Shown here in pieces: positions 1 through 7,119 of a stretch of DNA of 64,000 bases; position 1 is the stretch's first letter; each line of letters opens with the position of its first letter. The stretch is from a virus: positions 62,001 to 126,000 of the IMG/VR virus record IMGVR_UViG_3300037560_000207; one strand, given 5' to 3'. Below the pieces are notes generated by a model, which was given only the letters and a program-made list of their open reading frames with translations, was not told the DNA's origin and did no database searches. Position numbers and translations under genes: made by a program.

Positions 1-1
1 T

Positions 2-310
2 GTAGCAAGAAATCACATCGCAGCAATTTTTGATGATCATCGAATAATTAACAGTGGAGACATCTATGCTGAGAAAATCCGCAAAATACCACTAGAAGTA
101 TTACTTTCGCCGCCGCCGTCGAAAATAGAACCAAAAATAAAAACAACGCTTAGTTGGGCGGATGTGGTAGATCACATAGCAAAGGCTCTGCGAGAGGTGG
201 CTGACGAGGATGATGTAATCCAGGCGTATGAGTCGATGTTTCCCGGTAGTGACTTGTCATATAATGGTGACAGTATGTTTACTCTGGAGTGTTGTATAGA
301 TGATAACTAA
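2..310 (+). CDS. C-terminal end of an unidentified protein (partial)
   Basis: The frame is open from the first bases of the window and ends at TAA 308-310, so only the last 102 residues are visible. They include a proline run (PPPS) followed by a Trp-containing, acidic C-terminal stretch. No motif is recognisable. It is followed directly by the next start codon (TAA ATG), consistent with an operon. Confidence 0.6.
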   Translation, partial: VARNHIAAIFDDHRIINSGDIYAEKIRKIPLEVLLSPPPSKIEPKIKTTLSWADVVDHIAKALREVADEDDVIQAYESMFPGSDLSYNGDSMFTLECCIDDN

Positions 311-528
311 ATGTATTGGAAACCTCCGTGTCAGGGAGGATTCAAATTTCCGGCGGCTTATTACATGGAACTGGACAATTTCCCAGTGTATGGTGTGTCT
401 TTACCACAACGATACTCTGGCATCATAAAATAACAGATTCTTTGGAATCGCACTTCTTGTTTGAGTGTCCTGATTGTCGTGGGGACTTGGCGTGGTTACA
501 AGCAAAGAAAAACGGTAAACTTTCATAA
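311..528 (+). pseudogene. Small Cys-containing protein broken by a one-base frameshift
   Basis: The ATG at 311 abuts the previous stop and opens a frame (MYWKPPCQGGFKFPAAYYME...) that stops at 433. The frame one base over continues from about 412 with a plausible C-terminal half (LWHHKITDSLESHF, then FECPDC) to TAA 526-528. Joined at about 410-415 by restoring one missing base, the two give a coherent protein of about 72 residues ending in a CPDC knuckle. An alternative is a single frame starting at ATG 316, but its first 30 residues look less protein-like. Whether the deletion is real cannot be told here. Confidence 0.45.
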
Positions 529-585
529 ATTGGTGTATGGTAGTCTATATTAAGTCATCTTTAGTAAAGTGTAAAGGAGAGACAA

Positions 586-729
586 ATGAGATGCCTTAGA
601 AAGCTCTGGTGTGTCATTTGGGGGCATGACTTCATATCTTATATATACTCCGACGCAGATAGGAAGTGGTGGTGGACAGGAGCTTGCAGTAGGTGTGGCG
701 CAACGGACGGAAGTAAAGTTGAACATTAG
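586..729 (+). CDS. Small zinc-binding protein, DUF1660-like
   Basis: A 47-residue protein with a good ribosome binding site (AAAGGAGAG, 6 nt before ATG). It has the pattern C-x5-GHDF followed by W-x3-CSRCG, which matches the small phage family DUF1660 (one Cys and one His near the N-terminus, CxxC at the C-terminus), probably a structural zinc site. Function is unknown in the family as far as I recall. Confidence 0.6.
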   Translation: MRCLRKLWCVIWGHDFISYIYSDADRKWWWTGACSRCGATDGSKVEH

Positions 730-803
730 ACGCAGAGCTGCAAATAGGAAATTCCAATAAGTCCAGTTTTCCAAGCGTTAGCCAGACAACAAAGGGGATA
801 ATC

Positions 804-992
804 ATGCAATTAGAGTGTATGTTCCGAAAGGACTTGTCTAAATTACCAAGTAATGAAGCTAGATTGAGGTTTTTAACGGAGGAAACGCATAACGCCAATC
901 CTGAATCATGTTGGGGTAGGTTTGTAATAAATTTATGTAACAGGTTGGCTATCGAGATCATGATTTTTTGCTTGAGAAAGGATCGAGCATGA
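804..992 (+). CDS. Hypothetical protein
   Basis: A 62-residue protein preceded by AAAGGGGATAATC before ATG 804. Predicted helical, ending in a hydrophobic stretch (LAIEIMIFCL) and a basic tail. Its stop overlaps the next gene's start (GCATGA), which supports translational coupling. Not recognised. Confidence 0.55.
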   Translation: MQLECMFRKDLSKLPSNEARLRFLTEETHNANPESCWGRFVINLCNRLAIEIMIFCLRKDRA

Positions 993-1423
993 GTACAACG
1001 TATCACGCTGCCGCTATTGTTGGATGTAAGATCGATGGATCAAAGATTTTCTTCAATAAAGAAGTCAGAGCGTGTAAACATCTGATCCCGTCACAGACCC
1101 CTGGATTACCCCCTGAAAACGCGAAGTTTTGTTCAGAGTGTGGTAAAAAGGTGTGGTCAAAAGTAAGTACCTCAATTCCACAGTACGATGAAGAAGAGGA
1201 AACTCTCTGTGGATTTCGAGTGTTCTACGACGAAAATGATGATTGTGTCTTCGTTGCTGGGGAGTATACTGAAATCCCTAACGAATTAGAAGCGCTGCCA
1301 GAAATGCTCGATGCTGGTGCAGCAGGAGATACAGTTCGTAGAAATCTCAAAGCCACACTGAAGCCACTCGGGTTGTGGGACGAAAAACAATTCGGTATAT
1401 GGCTCGTTACGTGGTATTCTTAA
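989..1423 (+). CDS. Hypothetical protein with zinc-ribbon-like cysteines
   Basis: A 144-residue protein. The ATG at 989 is preferred over one at 968 because GAAAGGAT lies 7 nt upstream of it. Residues about 27-54 hold a His plus FCSECGKKVW, a probable half of a zinc ribbon. The rest is acidic and ends GIWLVTWYS. Function not recognised. It overlaps the preceding gene by 4 nt. Confidence 0.65.
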   Translation: MSTTYHAAAIVGCKIDGSKIFFNKEVRACKHLIPSQTPGLPPENAKFCSECGKKVWSKVSTSIPQYDEEEETLCGFRVFYDENDDCVFVAGEYTEIPNELEALPEMLDAGAAGDTVRRNLKATLKPLGLWDEKQFGIWLVTWYS

Positions 1424-1435
1424 AAGGAGTAAACA

Positions 1436-1819
1436 ATGTCCACCTGTTATTTTTACCTATTAAAAGAATGTGACTTTGAAACGAGAACGTTTCATATTCT
1501 TGACGTACTAACCATTGTAACAGGGCGGTTGGTGGCCCCAAGTAGGATGGATGCCGTATACGAAATCATAAATTGGATTACGCATGGCAATTTATACACA
1601 CATGAACTTCCAGGAGCATCAGACAAATGCAAACCGCAACTATTACGATGGTTCCCAGAATTGCAACCAACAATAGCCAGCGGCAAGTCACTAGATGAAT
1701 GTATGGAAAAGGCACAGACATGCCCGGATGCAGCTATCAAAATGTGGCTTACAGAGCTAAAAATGATGTTTCCCGACATTCGTGATACCTACGATGTTCC
1801 TCGTATCCTAGAGGATTAA
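1436..1819 (+). CDS. Phage protein with TGRL...EIINWITHGNLYTHELP signature (DUF7736-like)
   Basis: A 127-residue protein with AAAGGAG 7 nt before the ATG. The central part, TGRLVAPSRMDAVYEI and NLYTHELPG, followed by C-x2-QLLRWFPEL, recalls a small family widespread in phages that I remember as DUF7736. The biochemical role is unknown. It lies just upstream of tRNA-Lys. Confidence 0.6.
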   Translation: MSTCYFYLLKECDFETRTFHILDVLTIVTGRLVAPSRMDAVYEIINWITHGNLYTHELPGASDKCKPQLLRWFPELQPTIASGKSLDECMEKAQTCPDAAIKMWLTELKMMFPDIRDTYDVPRILED

Positions 1820-1831
1820 ACGGTAATCTAT

Positions 1832-1905
1832 AGGTCGGTAGCTCAGTTAGGTAGAGCAGTTGATTTTTAATCAATTGGCCGTGAGTTCGATTCTCACCCG
1901 ACCTA
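1832..1905 (+). tRNA. tRNA-Lys (anticodon TTT)
   Basis: A full cloverleaf can be drawn. The 7-bp acceptor AGGTCGG/CCGACCT pairs perfectly, the D-stem is GCTC/GAGC, and the anticodon stem GTTGA/TCAAT carries loop TTTTTAA (anticodon TTT). The T-arm GTGAG-TTCGATT-CTCAC is perfect and the discriminator is A. CCA is not encoded. The gene is uninterrupted, although an endonuclease gene of a type that targets tRNA genes lies 49 nt downstream. Confidence 0.95.
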
Positions 1906-1924
1906 GTAAACCTATGGAGTAGTT

Positions 1925-1936
1925 GGTGTATAAGTC
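1925..1936 (+). promoter_or_regulatory. Candidate promoter -10 (GGTGTATAAG)
   Basis: GGTGTATAA lies 21 nt before the start of the endonuclease gene at 1954. The same 9-mer recurs at 52015 (+) and on the minus strand at 20370-20378 and 24918-24926, each upstream of a gene. No clear -35 box is visible. A strong Shine-Dalgarno (GGGAGGA) follows. Confidence 0.4.
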
Positions 1937-1953
1937 TTGGGAGGATAAGATTT

Positions 1954-2349
1954 ATGCACACCAAACTCAAAGGGAATATAGCAGAGGCATCGACAGTATT
2001 AGCTCTTATGTCTTGCGGATGCAAAGTTTTCAGAGAACTAGGAGACCTGTCTAGAATAGATTTGATAGCAGATTTTAATGGTAAGATTTATACTATTCAG
2101 GTTAAAGGGATAACACCAAAAAACGGTGTATTAAACATCAATCTCGTTAAAAGTGGACCAAATTACAAATACCGCTACGGGATTGGTGATTGTGATTTAT
2201 TTGCTATCTGCAACCTTGAAACAAAAGAAGTCGCACTAGTTCCTCTAAAAACCTTGCTAATAAATAGAAAACAAGTCATGCTGAGAATTACTGAGACGAA
2301 AAATAATCAAAAATGCGGCATTCGTTCGATACTCAGAAACTACAAGTAA
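1954..2349 (+). CDS. PD-(D/E)XK homing-endonuclease-like protein
   Basis: A 131-residue protein. KGNIAEASTVLALMSCGCKVFRE supplies the N-terminal helix with its conserved Glu. GDLSRIDLIADF supplies the catalytic Asp, and TIQVKG the (E/Q)xK strand. Together these are the PD-(D/E)XK core of the group I intron-type endonuclease family (PDDEXK_5, related to I-Ssp6803I, which cuts a tRNA gene). The size fits the family. It stands beside an intact tRNA-Lys and has its own candidate promoter and terminator, so it behaves like a self-contained mobile unit. Function is inferred from the fold motif; the target is not known. Confidence 0.7.
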   Translation: MHTKLKGNIAEASTVLALMSCGCKVFRELGDLSRIDLIADFNGKIYTIQVKGITPKNGVLNINLVKSGPNYKYRYGIGDCDLFAICNLETKEVALVPLKTLLINRKQVMLRITETKNNQKCGIRSILRNYK

Positions 2350-2363
2350 AACGTCTGGGAATC

Positions 2364-2387
2364 GTGTAGACTATATTACACTTTTTT
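2364..2387 (+). terminator. Weak Rho-independent terminator
   Basis: GTGTAG and TTACAC form a 6-bp stem (one G-T pair) around a 6-nt loop and are followed by six T residues. It sits 15 nt after the endonuclease stop codon. The stem is A+T-rich, so termination may be partial. Confidence 0.4.
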
Positions 2388-2400
2388 AAGGAAAGTCAAA

Positions 2401-2562
2401 ATGCCAGAGTATGTGTATGTTATTAGTTTAGTATTGGGGGCTGTGTTTGTGTGTTGTCAGGTAATATCTACCGTTGTCGCATATCGAACATGCAAATGCA
2501 CCTGTAAGATGATTAACCTCCAACTGGAGGAAATGAAGAAAGCCGAGGACAATAGATTCTGA
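2401..2562 (+). CDS. Small single-pass membrane protein
   Basis: A 53-residue protein with AAGGAAAG before ATG 2401. Residues about 3-28 form one hydrophobic segment, followed by CKCTCK and an amphipathic, charged C-terminal helix. Probably anchored in the host inner membrane; function unknown. Confidence 0.6.
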   Translation: MPEYVYVISLVLGAVFVCCQVISTVVAYRTCKCTCKMINLQLEEMKKAEDNRF

Positions 2563-2681
2563 TTTGTTACAACCGAGGCGGGTTGCATGTGAACATGCTC
2601 TGTCTTTCTTCTCAAGAGTTGGTTCGTGTCCCCGGTAAAACGGGTTCAATCACCAACCTTATCTTTTCTGGAGTAAAACAG
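2563..2681 (+). other. Structured intergenic segment
   Basis: The 119-nt gap holds GCATGT-GA-ACATGC, a perfect 6-bp inverted repeat. Downstream is a two-tier stem, GTTGGT...ACCAAC enclosing CCCG...CGGG. The terminal GGGTTCAATC resembles a T-loop, but no cloverleaf folds. It may be a small structured RNA or a leader for the zinc-ribbon gene that follows. Confidence 0.25.
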
Positions 2682-2780
2682 ATGGACGAAGTAACAAGGT
2701 GCCCCATATGCAACGTTATCTGTCAACCAACAGACAAAGGAGAGGTCTGTCCTATCTGTGGGATGGTAGTGGAGGAATAA
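2682..2780 (+). CDS. Very small zinc-ribbon protein
   Basis: A 32-residue protein, MDEVTRCPICNVICQ...VCPICGMVVEE, with two CPxC knuckles separated by 15 residues: a minimal zinc ribbon. TGGAG lies 9 nt before ATG. The frame is open upstream to a TTG at 2583, but that extension would run through the structured segment and is less likely. Confidence 0.5.
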   Translation: MDEVTRCPICNVICQPTDKGEVCPICGMVVEE

Positions 2781-2781
2781 A

Positions 2782-3039
2782 ATGGAAGGTTCTCATGATA
2801 TAGCGGCCAGGTTAGCTGTTTCTTGGACTATTGGTAACCAGGACTTTGTAGCACAGGAGCTAGCTGAATTAAGCGCAGTAAAATCTGCTGCTGTTGCTAT
2901 TCGGATAGTTCTAACCCTTATGGACAACCCAAACGTATCAATTGACCTTGCAATGTTCACAAGTCGTCTCGAAGGAGAGGCTCACCAAGAAGATACACAG
3001 AAGGTTAAAGCAAGATTCGAAAAAAGGGAGAAATCATGA
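2782..3039 (+). CDS. Hypothetical helical protein
   Basis: An 85-residue, largely alpha-helical protein starting 1 nt after the previous stop. The upstream GGTAGTGGAGG acts as ribosome binding site. The C-terminus is strongly charged (KVKARFEKREKS) and overlaps the next start by 4 nt. No family recognised. Confidence 0.6.
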   Translation: MEGSHDIAARLAVSWTIGNQDFVAQELAELSAVKSAAVAIRIVLTLMDNPNVSIDLAMFTSRLEGEAHQEDTQKVKARFEKREKS

Positions 3040-3209
3040 TCTTTTATATTGGTATTATGTTGGTGGCTTTGGGTATTTGTCACGCAATTGGTTTGGGGGT
3101 AAAAGTTAAAAGCATTGAGTGTCCAACCCCAGATGAAGAATTCGCTATAATAGGCAGGATTGCATCTGTTATACTAATAGCTGCCGCAGGTATCTACTTA
3201 ATCTGCTAG
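3036..3209 (+). CDS. Small two-pass membrane protein
   Basis: A 57-residue protein with two hydrophobic segments (residues about 1-22 and 39-57) joined by a short polar loop containing CPTPDEE. AAAAGGGAG precedes the ATG, which overlaps the upstream stop. Likely inner membrane; function unknown. Confidence 0.55.
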   Translation: MIFYIGIMLVALGICHAIGLGVKVKSIECPTPDEEFAIIGRIASVILIAAAGIYLIC

Positions 3210-3247
3210 TTGAGCAGTGCTTCTTTATTTTGAAGAGGATAAAAACC

Positions 3248-3778
3248 ATGGAAAAGAAACCTTGTGCTTGCTGTAAAGATGGAATACCAGGCCACGAAGG
3301 GAAAGGCATAGGGTATGGATACAACCGCCTCGAAGGCGCGGCTTTGGCATGGGCTAAGGATAATCAATTTGCCCAGTCTGAACACTGTATCTCAGTCGTA
3401 GGAGGTAAACGATTCAAAGGACCAAGGTGGCTTAGTGACAAGTGCGGCAATGGCCGTATGGGGTTCTCCACTCGTCGTAGAAATCAAGATGAAGTTCGAA
3501 TGGAAGTAGGGCTAGACGGACAATTCAAGAGTAAACGGCGTACAATAGTTGGTAAAAGATCGTCGAGAGCCACGACAATTCGTCATACACGGAGGATTGA
3601 TGGTAGTCGATGTGGTTTGGTTTCCACTGTGGCGATACTTGATGCTCAGCGAGACCCAAGAGTAGTAAGGGCTCAAAAGAAGCTGGCACGGATCAAACGG
3701 AAATCCCGGCATCGTTTGCTTCGACGAGAAAGGGTTACGAGAGCTACTATGATTTCTGAATTAAGAAAGGTGGCATAG
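3248..3778 (+). CDS. Hypothetical basic protein with N-terminal cysteine cluster
   Basis: A 176-residue protein. ATG 3248 is preferred to a TTG at 3230 because GAAGAGGA precedes it. It begins KKPCACCKDG and becomes very Arg/Lys-rich in the C-terminal 60 residues (KRKSRHRLLRRERVTR), suggesting nucleic-acid binding. I do not recognise the family. Confidence 0.6.
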   Translation: MEKKPCACCKDGIPGHEGKGIGYGYNRLEGAALAWAKDNQFAQSEHCISVVGGKRFKGPRWLSDKCGNGRMGFSTRRRNQDEVRMEVGLDGQFKSKRRTIVGKRSSRATTIRHTRRIDGSRCGLVSTVAILDAQRDPRVVRAQKKLARIKRKSRHRLLRRERVTRATMISELRKVA

Positions 3779-3783
3779 CTTTA

Positions 3784-4017
3784 ATGAATTTTCACTCAAC
3801 TTGTCTATGTAGATTGATAAATATGACAGAAAAAGGAGGACCACCCAGATATGACATCATGTCCGAAAATGAACATGTCGGCTCTTTAAGATTCTGTAAC
3901 ACTCTTGATGAATGGATGATACATCTATCCTCACACGTCAGTGCTACTTACGGATTTATGTCCAAAGTATGGATGTGTTTACTTGATGAGTTGACAGAGG
4001 CTAGGAGTCTGGTATGA
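3784..4017 (+). CDS. Hypothetical protein
   Basis: A 77-residue frame, or 64 residues if ATG 3823 (MTEKGGPPRYD) is used. The first ATG has AAGGTGG 10 nt upstream. The C-terminal 4 nt overlap the next start codon. No motif recognised. Confidence 0.5.
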   Translation: MNFHSTCLCRLINMTEKGGPPRYDIMSENEHVGSLRFCNTLDEWMIHLSSHVSATYGFMSKVWMCLLDELTEARSLV

Positions 4018-4268
4018 TTATATCAAAAGTCACAGTAGGATTTGTTGTCCAGCAATTTGATACAGATCGTCAAGATTGGGTCTGTCAAGATTTCATTGCT
4101 TCAGATGAATGTGAATATGAAACCGAGAACGGCGACCCAATCGACGTAAAAGATTTTATGTTGGACTGTGTGATATCGGGTAAGGAGCCTTATTTACCAT
4201 ACGATATGGTTCAACCTCAGCCGGAGGGCTTTAAGGAAGATCGTAAAAGTATAAATAACATTCCGTGA
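4014..4268 (+). CDS. Hypothetical acidic protein
   Basis: An 84-residue acidic protein (FVVQQFDTDRQDWVCQDFIASDE) with a beta-rich N-terminus. The start overlaps the preceding stop by 4 nt (ATGA). Similar short acidic proteins are common in phage accessory regions; function unknown. Confidence 0.6.
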   Translation: MIISKVTVGFVVQQFDTDRQDWVCQDFIASDECEYETENGDPIDVKDFMLDCVISGKEPYLPYDMVQPQPEGFKEDRKSINNIP

Positions 4269-4344
4269 TACCAGACGTTGTGATGTTGAATGTTTAACAG
4301 CATCTGCACTTATTTTGCTGATTGGAGCAATTGAGAAAGAAGTA

Positions 4345-4593
4345 ATGGAAACACATATAAAAAAACCGAGGGTAGAACCTGGGAGTCAAACGTGGAGACT
4401 CACACGCAAGGAGGTATGTGAAATCATCTTTACCTCAATATATGGTCGTAAACCCACACCGGAAGAAATACAGAGACTCAATGTGGATGTTACTGATAAT
4501 TATGATAGGGGTAGAGGTGAATCCAAACCTGAATGGTTGAGTCTGTCGCTTACAGATATTCCTCCAATACTTAATGACGTGGCCCAATCTTAG
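4345..4593 (+). CDS. Hypothetical protein
   Basis: An 82-residue protein; AGAAAGAAG precedes ATG 4345. It contains LTRKEVCEIIFTSIYGRKPTPEEI, an amphipathic helical segment. The same frame is open upstream to 4257 and encodes a plausible hydrophobic stretch (CLTASALILLIGAIEKEV), so a longer product from a non-AUG codon is possible. Confidence 0.5.
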   Translation: METHIKKPRVEPGSQTWRLTRKEVCEIIFTSIYGRKPTPEEIQRLNVDVTDNYDRGRGESKPEWLSLSLTDIPPILNDVAQS

Positions 4594-4655
4594 GCGCTCG
4601 CCAACAAAGGAGTATAAGGTGCATGAAGAATCACCACTAGAAAAGGAATGTAGTA

Positions 4656-5051
4656 ATGAAGAAATGGCCAAAAGGTAATAAACAAGCACAATTTACCGAT
4701 ATAACCAAGCCAATTTGTGAGGCAATCCGATTTGCCTACGACCTCAAGCGCAAGAATCGAGGTCGCAATGTACCTTGGGATGGACTCGATATCGGCGAAA
4801 ATATGAAAGCTTGTTATATGTCCCCGAACGAACGGCTTCAACGTGATAATCTGAAATACGATGAACAAGAGCAAGATCGTGATGCACTCCAGATCATCGT
4901 TGGAATTGCAGTTCAATTGGGTATCGAACAGGAACGCCGAAGGTTGTGGGGTGAATTAGACACAGATCTACTACTTCTTAATTTGCACGCAAAAAACTGT
5001 TACGAGACCGTTAAAGGTCTTATCGAAGACAGTGAAGTATCGAAAAATTAA
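4656..5051 (+). CDS. Hypothetical protein
   Basis: A 131-residue protein, mostly helical. It contains ICEAIRFAYDLKRKNRGRNVPWDG and a later EQERRRLWGELDTDLL segment. AAGGAATGTAGTA lies before ATG. Composition and size suggest a real gene, but no family is recognised. Confidence 0.6.
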   Translation: MKKWPKGNKQAQFTDITKPICEAIRFAYDLKRKNRGRNVPWDGLDIGENMKACYMSPNERLQRDNLKYDEQEQDRDALQIIVGIAVQLGIEQERRRLWGELDTDLLLLNLHAKNCYETVKGLIEDSEVSKN

Positions 5052-5075
5052 CTAATAATTTTAGAAAGGAATGAA

Positions 5076-5291
5076 ATGGTAATTCTAGTAATCATAGGTT
5101 GGTTGGTGTGCGGAATTTTAACACAGGGACTACTCAGACATAATTACGCACAGTCTATTGTAGGTCCAGTACGTGGAGCAGACAGGCTTATTTTATGGTT
5201 TGCAACACTAGCAGGTCCACTTGGATTATTAACAGCAATTACAGTATGTGCTATTGACTGGACGTGGGGATTAAAGTTTAGAAAGGTATAG
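5076..5291 (+). CDS. Two-pass membrane protein
   Basis: A 71-residue protein with hydrophobic segments at residues 1-18 and about 38-62, separated by a loop with RHNYAQS and RGADR. AGAAAGGAATGAA precedes ATG 5076. Probably an inner-membrane protein of unknown role. Confidence 0.65.
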   Translation: MVILVIIGWLVCGILTQGLLRHNYAQSIVGPVRGADRLILWFATLAGPLGLLTAITVCAIDWTWGLKFRKV

Positions 5292-5307
5292 AAATGAAGG
5301 TTCGAGG

Positions 5308-5436
5308 TTGGATTCACATCATAGATTGTGGAAACGTCTTCGGCGTAGCTTAAGCTACGCCTTGTTAATGATGAGTGTCGTACACGTATACGACGGGATA
5401 AGCCGATTAGGGTGGGCTTTCGGCATGGGTAAGTAA
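5308..5436 (+). CDS. Small basic protein with TTG start
   Basis: A 42-residue frame, MDSHHRLWKRLRRSLSYALL..., ending HVYDGISRLGWAFGMGK. GAAGG lies 7 nt before the TTG. Its TAA overlaps the ATG of the following gene by one base (TAATG), the junction typical of this genome, which supports translation. A perfect 20-bp palindrome (5342-5361) lies within the coding sequence. Function unknown. Confidence 0.5.
   Translation: MDSHHRLWKRLRRSLSYALLMMSVVHVYDGISRLGWAFGMGK
5342..5361. repeat. Perfect 20-bp palindrome
   Basis: GGCGTAGCTTAAGCTACGCC is self-complementary over all 20 bases and can form an 8-bp hairpin with a TTAA loop. It resembles a terminator stem, but a T-tract is almost absent and it lies inside a likely coding sequence. 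It could be a protein-binding site or an mRNA hairpin. Confidence 0.7.
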
Positions 5437-5741
5437 TGGAAACCAAGAAAATGAGCGACTTTTCTAACATAGACGATGCACGAAAATTCAACCAATGGCG
5501 AGATAGAATCAATACGCAAATACCCGAACTAGCTAATAGAGTCTTTTCTCTGCGCCGGAAATTCTATAAAGGATGTGGTTTCCATTACAGTTTAGAAAAA
5601 ACACTCGGTACAGTAACAAAAGGATTAAATAATCATGATGAGCAGTGGGATTTTGCTGATCGTCTCGTTTTTGAAGTTGTCGTGGAAGGGCTCATAGAAC
5701 GAGTTATCGCTGCCGAAAAGAGTATAGTAAGAAGTCCCTGA
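5436..5741 (+). CDS. Hypothetical protein
   Basis: A 101-residue protein, predicted helical (DDARKFNQWRDRINTQIPELANRVFSLRRKFYKG). It starts in the TAATG junction with the preceding small gene. Not recognised. About 110 nt of non-coding sequence without obvious signals follow. Confidence 0.6.
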   Translation: METKKMSDFSNIDDARKFNQWRDRINTQIPELANRVFSLRRKFYKGCGFHYSLEKTLGTVTKGLNNHDEQWDFADRLVFEVVVEGLIERVIAAEKSIVRSP

Positions 5742-5855
5742 CTCACTGATGTCCATAAGCTCGATGGAGTAAGGCATGATGTTTTAGTCGGGGATTTCCT
5801 ACTGTGCTGTTATGTACCATTTATGGTGTTAATCTATTCTTGTCTGGAGAAAAAA

Positions 5856-6137
5856 ATGGGATACTATCTCAATAACGGAAAAGCATCTGGTAAAGTAGAA
5901 TGGCTCGTTAAAGAACACGATGGTAAAATCGTTGATAAAGTCGAAGCGAGCACTGCTTTTAATGATCCATCACTGGCTGTCGTTGTAGTAATGGACAATG
6001 GCTTATTTGATGCGGCTGGTTTCGCATATGACATCGATGAATTTGAATCATTTACATCACCCGATGATATTCGACCAAAAATATTCCTTGTCATGAATAG
6101 AGAATTATGCGAAAAATTGAGTGGGTTCAATTCTTAA
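5856..6137 (+). CDS. Hypothetical protein
   Basis: A 93-residue protein; ATG 5856 has TCTGGAG 7-8 nt upstream and is preferred to ATG 5823. The sequence alternates beta strands and turns (KVEWLVKEHDGKIVDKVEASTAF, LAVVVVMDNGLFDAAGFAYD). No family recognised. Confidence 0.6.
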   Translation: MGYYLNNGKASGKVEWLVKEHDGKIVDKVEASTAFNDPSLAVVVVMDNGLFDAAGFAYDIDEFESFTSPDDIRPKIFLVMNRELCEKLSGFNS

Positions 6138-6146
6138 GGAACTAAA

Positions 6147-6275
6147 ATGATTTTGAAGTGTACTTGCAAACATAAGTATCAGGATCGCATGTACGGAACC
6201 ATAATCGGGTTAATAATCCCTACAGAGGCCCTAATAGGGAGATTCTGTAAGAAGGAGCAAACTGCAAAATCATAG
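6147..6275 (+). pseudogene. Small CxC/CxxC zinc protein with a displaced middle frame
   Basis: The frame from ATG 6147 runs 42 residues, KCTCKHKYQDRMYG... to RFCKKEQTAKS. Its start matches a small phage family (KCTCKHxxQDxxYG-RVxNP-CxxC). The middle as read (TIIGLIIPTEALI) does not fit, whereas the frame one base over gives NHNRVNNPYRGPNR, exactly the expected pattern. A missing base near 6195 and an extra base near 6240 would restore the family sequence. The original product was probably a zinc-binding protein. Confidence 0.5.
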
Positions 6276-6346
6276 CCGGTTCCAATCTAGTTTGGCCTGT
6301 CATTGGGTACAAGATTTAAAAGACACCGGAAAAAAGGAATCAAAAA

Positions 6347-6550
6347 ATGAAGGAATCATCTCAAATAACAATTAGTCTCATGCACGGACAGTTTTGGGCA
6401 ATTCGATGTAGGGACGGTGGGTTAAAACAAGGCGCGGATGGTATACCTCACTTGTTTAAAACTCGTGCCAAAGCTCGTAAATACCAATCAAACTGGGTTC
6501 CCCATACAAAATGGGTAGTAGTTTCAGTATCTATATTAGAAAGACAATAA
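6347..6550 (+). CDS. Hypothetical basic protein
   Basis: A 67-residue basic protein (FWAIRCRDGGLKQGADGIPHLFKTRAKARKYQS) with AAAAGGAAT before ATG. Probably a compact beta/alpha domain; no function assigned. Confidence 0.6.
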   Translation: MKESSQITISLMHGQFWAIRCRDGGLKQGADGIPHLFKTRAKARKYQSNWVPHTKWVVVSVSILERQ

Positions 6551-6564
6551 AAAAGGAGATAATT

Positions 6565-6831
6565 ATGTTCATCTTAACGATTTGGGACGCTAGAAGTCCA
6601 AACTACGGGGCCAACTCCTTTGTGGAAGCAAGGGGTACGGAAACAACTGATGTACAGACAGAACGTGATGCAATGCGATTACTCGGATGTGTGATCCGTG
6701 ACGAACAAATCGTCCGTGCGGTTCTCGAAACACCGACAGGCTGCTTAACATGGCAGCGAGACAAAGAAGAAGAGTTCGAATACGACGAGTGTTGTGACCC
6801 AGGTTGTGGAAATTGTGGATATTGCAATTAG
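6565..6831 (+). CDS. Hypothetical protein with C-terminal Cys cluster
   Basis: An 88-residue protein; AAAAAGGAGA precedes ATG 6565. The C-terminus (YDECCDPGCGNCGYCN) carries six cysteines in 16 residues and could bind a metal ion. The rest is acidic and unrecognised. Confidence 0.6.
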   Translation: MFILTIWDARSPNYGANSFVEARGTETTDVQTERDAMRLLGCVIRDEQIVRAVLETPTGCLTWQRDKEEEFEYDECCDPGCGNCGYCN

Positions 6832-6861
6832 TAGTAGCGCGGTCGCTAATCGGAGAATCGA

Positions 6862-7119
6862 GTGTTTAAAAGAAAAATATACCACCGTTCCACAAGGTTT
6901 TGTGTATTCCCAGCCTTAACATATATGGAACTTGATGGCAAACCTGTCGGACACTGGGAACCAGGAGTTATCTTCAAGCCAACAGAGGTAGCCCTCAACC
7001 TACACAAGCACGATGAGGCATCTTTTAGCATTGTTGGGTGGAAGAACACTCGTACTAGTCATTCTGATAGGTATTGCATTCACAATTGGTGCGCTGTTGT
7101 GGCCGTACACAATCAATAG
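6862..7119 (+). CDS. Hypothetical protein (GTG start), C-terminus possibly out of frame
   Basis: An 85-residue frame from GTG 6862 with CGGAGAATC upstream. The first half (YMELDGKPVGHWEPGVIFKPTEVALNLHKHDE) looks well formed. The last 35 residues overlap the next gene by 107 nt, which is unusual here. A one-base shift would let it stop in the TGA of the following ATGA, so the C-terminal end may be an artefact. Confidence 0.45.
   Translation: MFKRKIYHRSTRFCVFPALTYMELDGKPVGHWEPGVIFKPTEVALNLHKHDEASFSIVGWKNTRTSHSDRYCIHNWCAVVAVHNQ

Noticed and set aside
632-1006. Minus-strand gene opposite the early small genes
   Set aside because: It lacks a ribosome binding site and covers several better + strand genes; its composition is that of an antisense shadow.
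2579-2665. A third tRNA gene ending GGGTTCAATCACCAACC
   Set aside because: The T-stem does not pair and no acceptor, D or anticodon arm can be drawn.
5342-5361. Rho-independent terminator
   Set aside because: The stem is perfect but the T-tract is poor, and the palindrome lies within a plausible coding frame joined to the next gene by TAATG.
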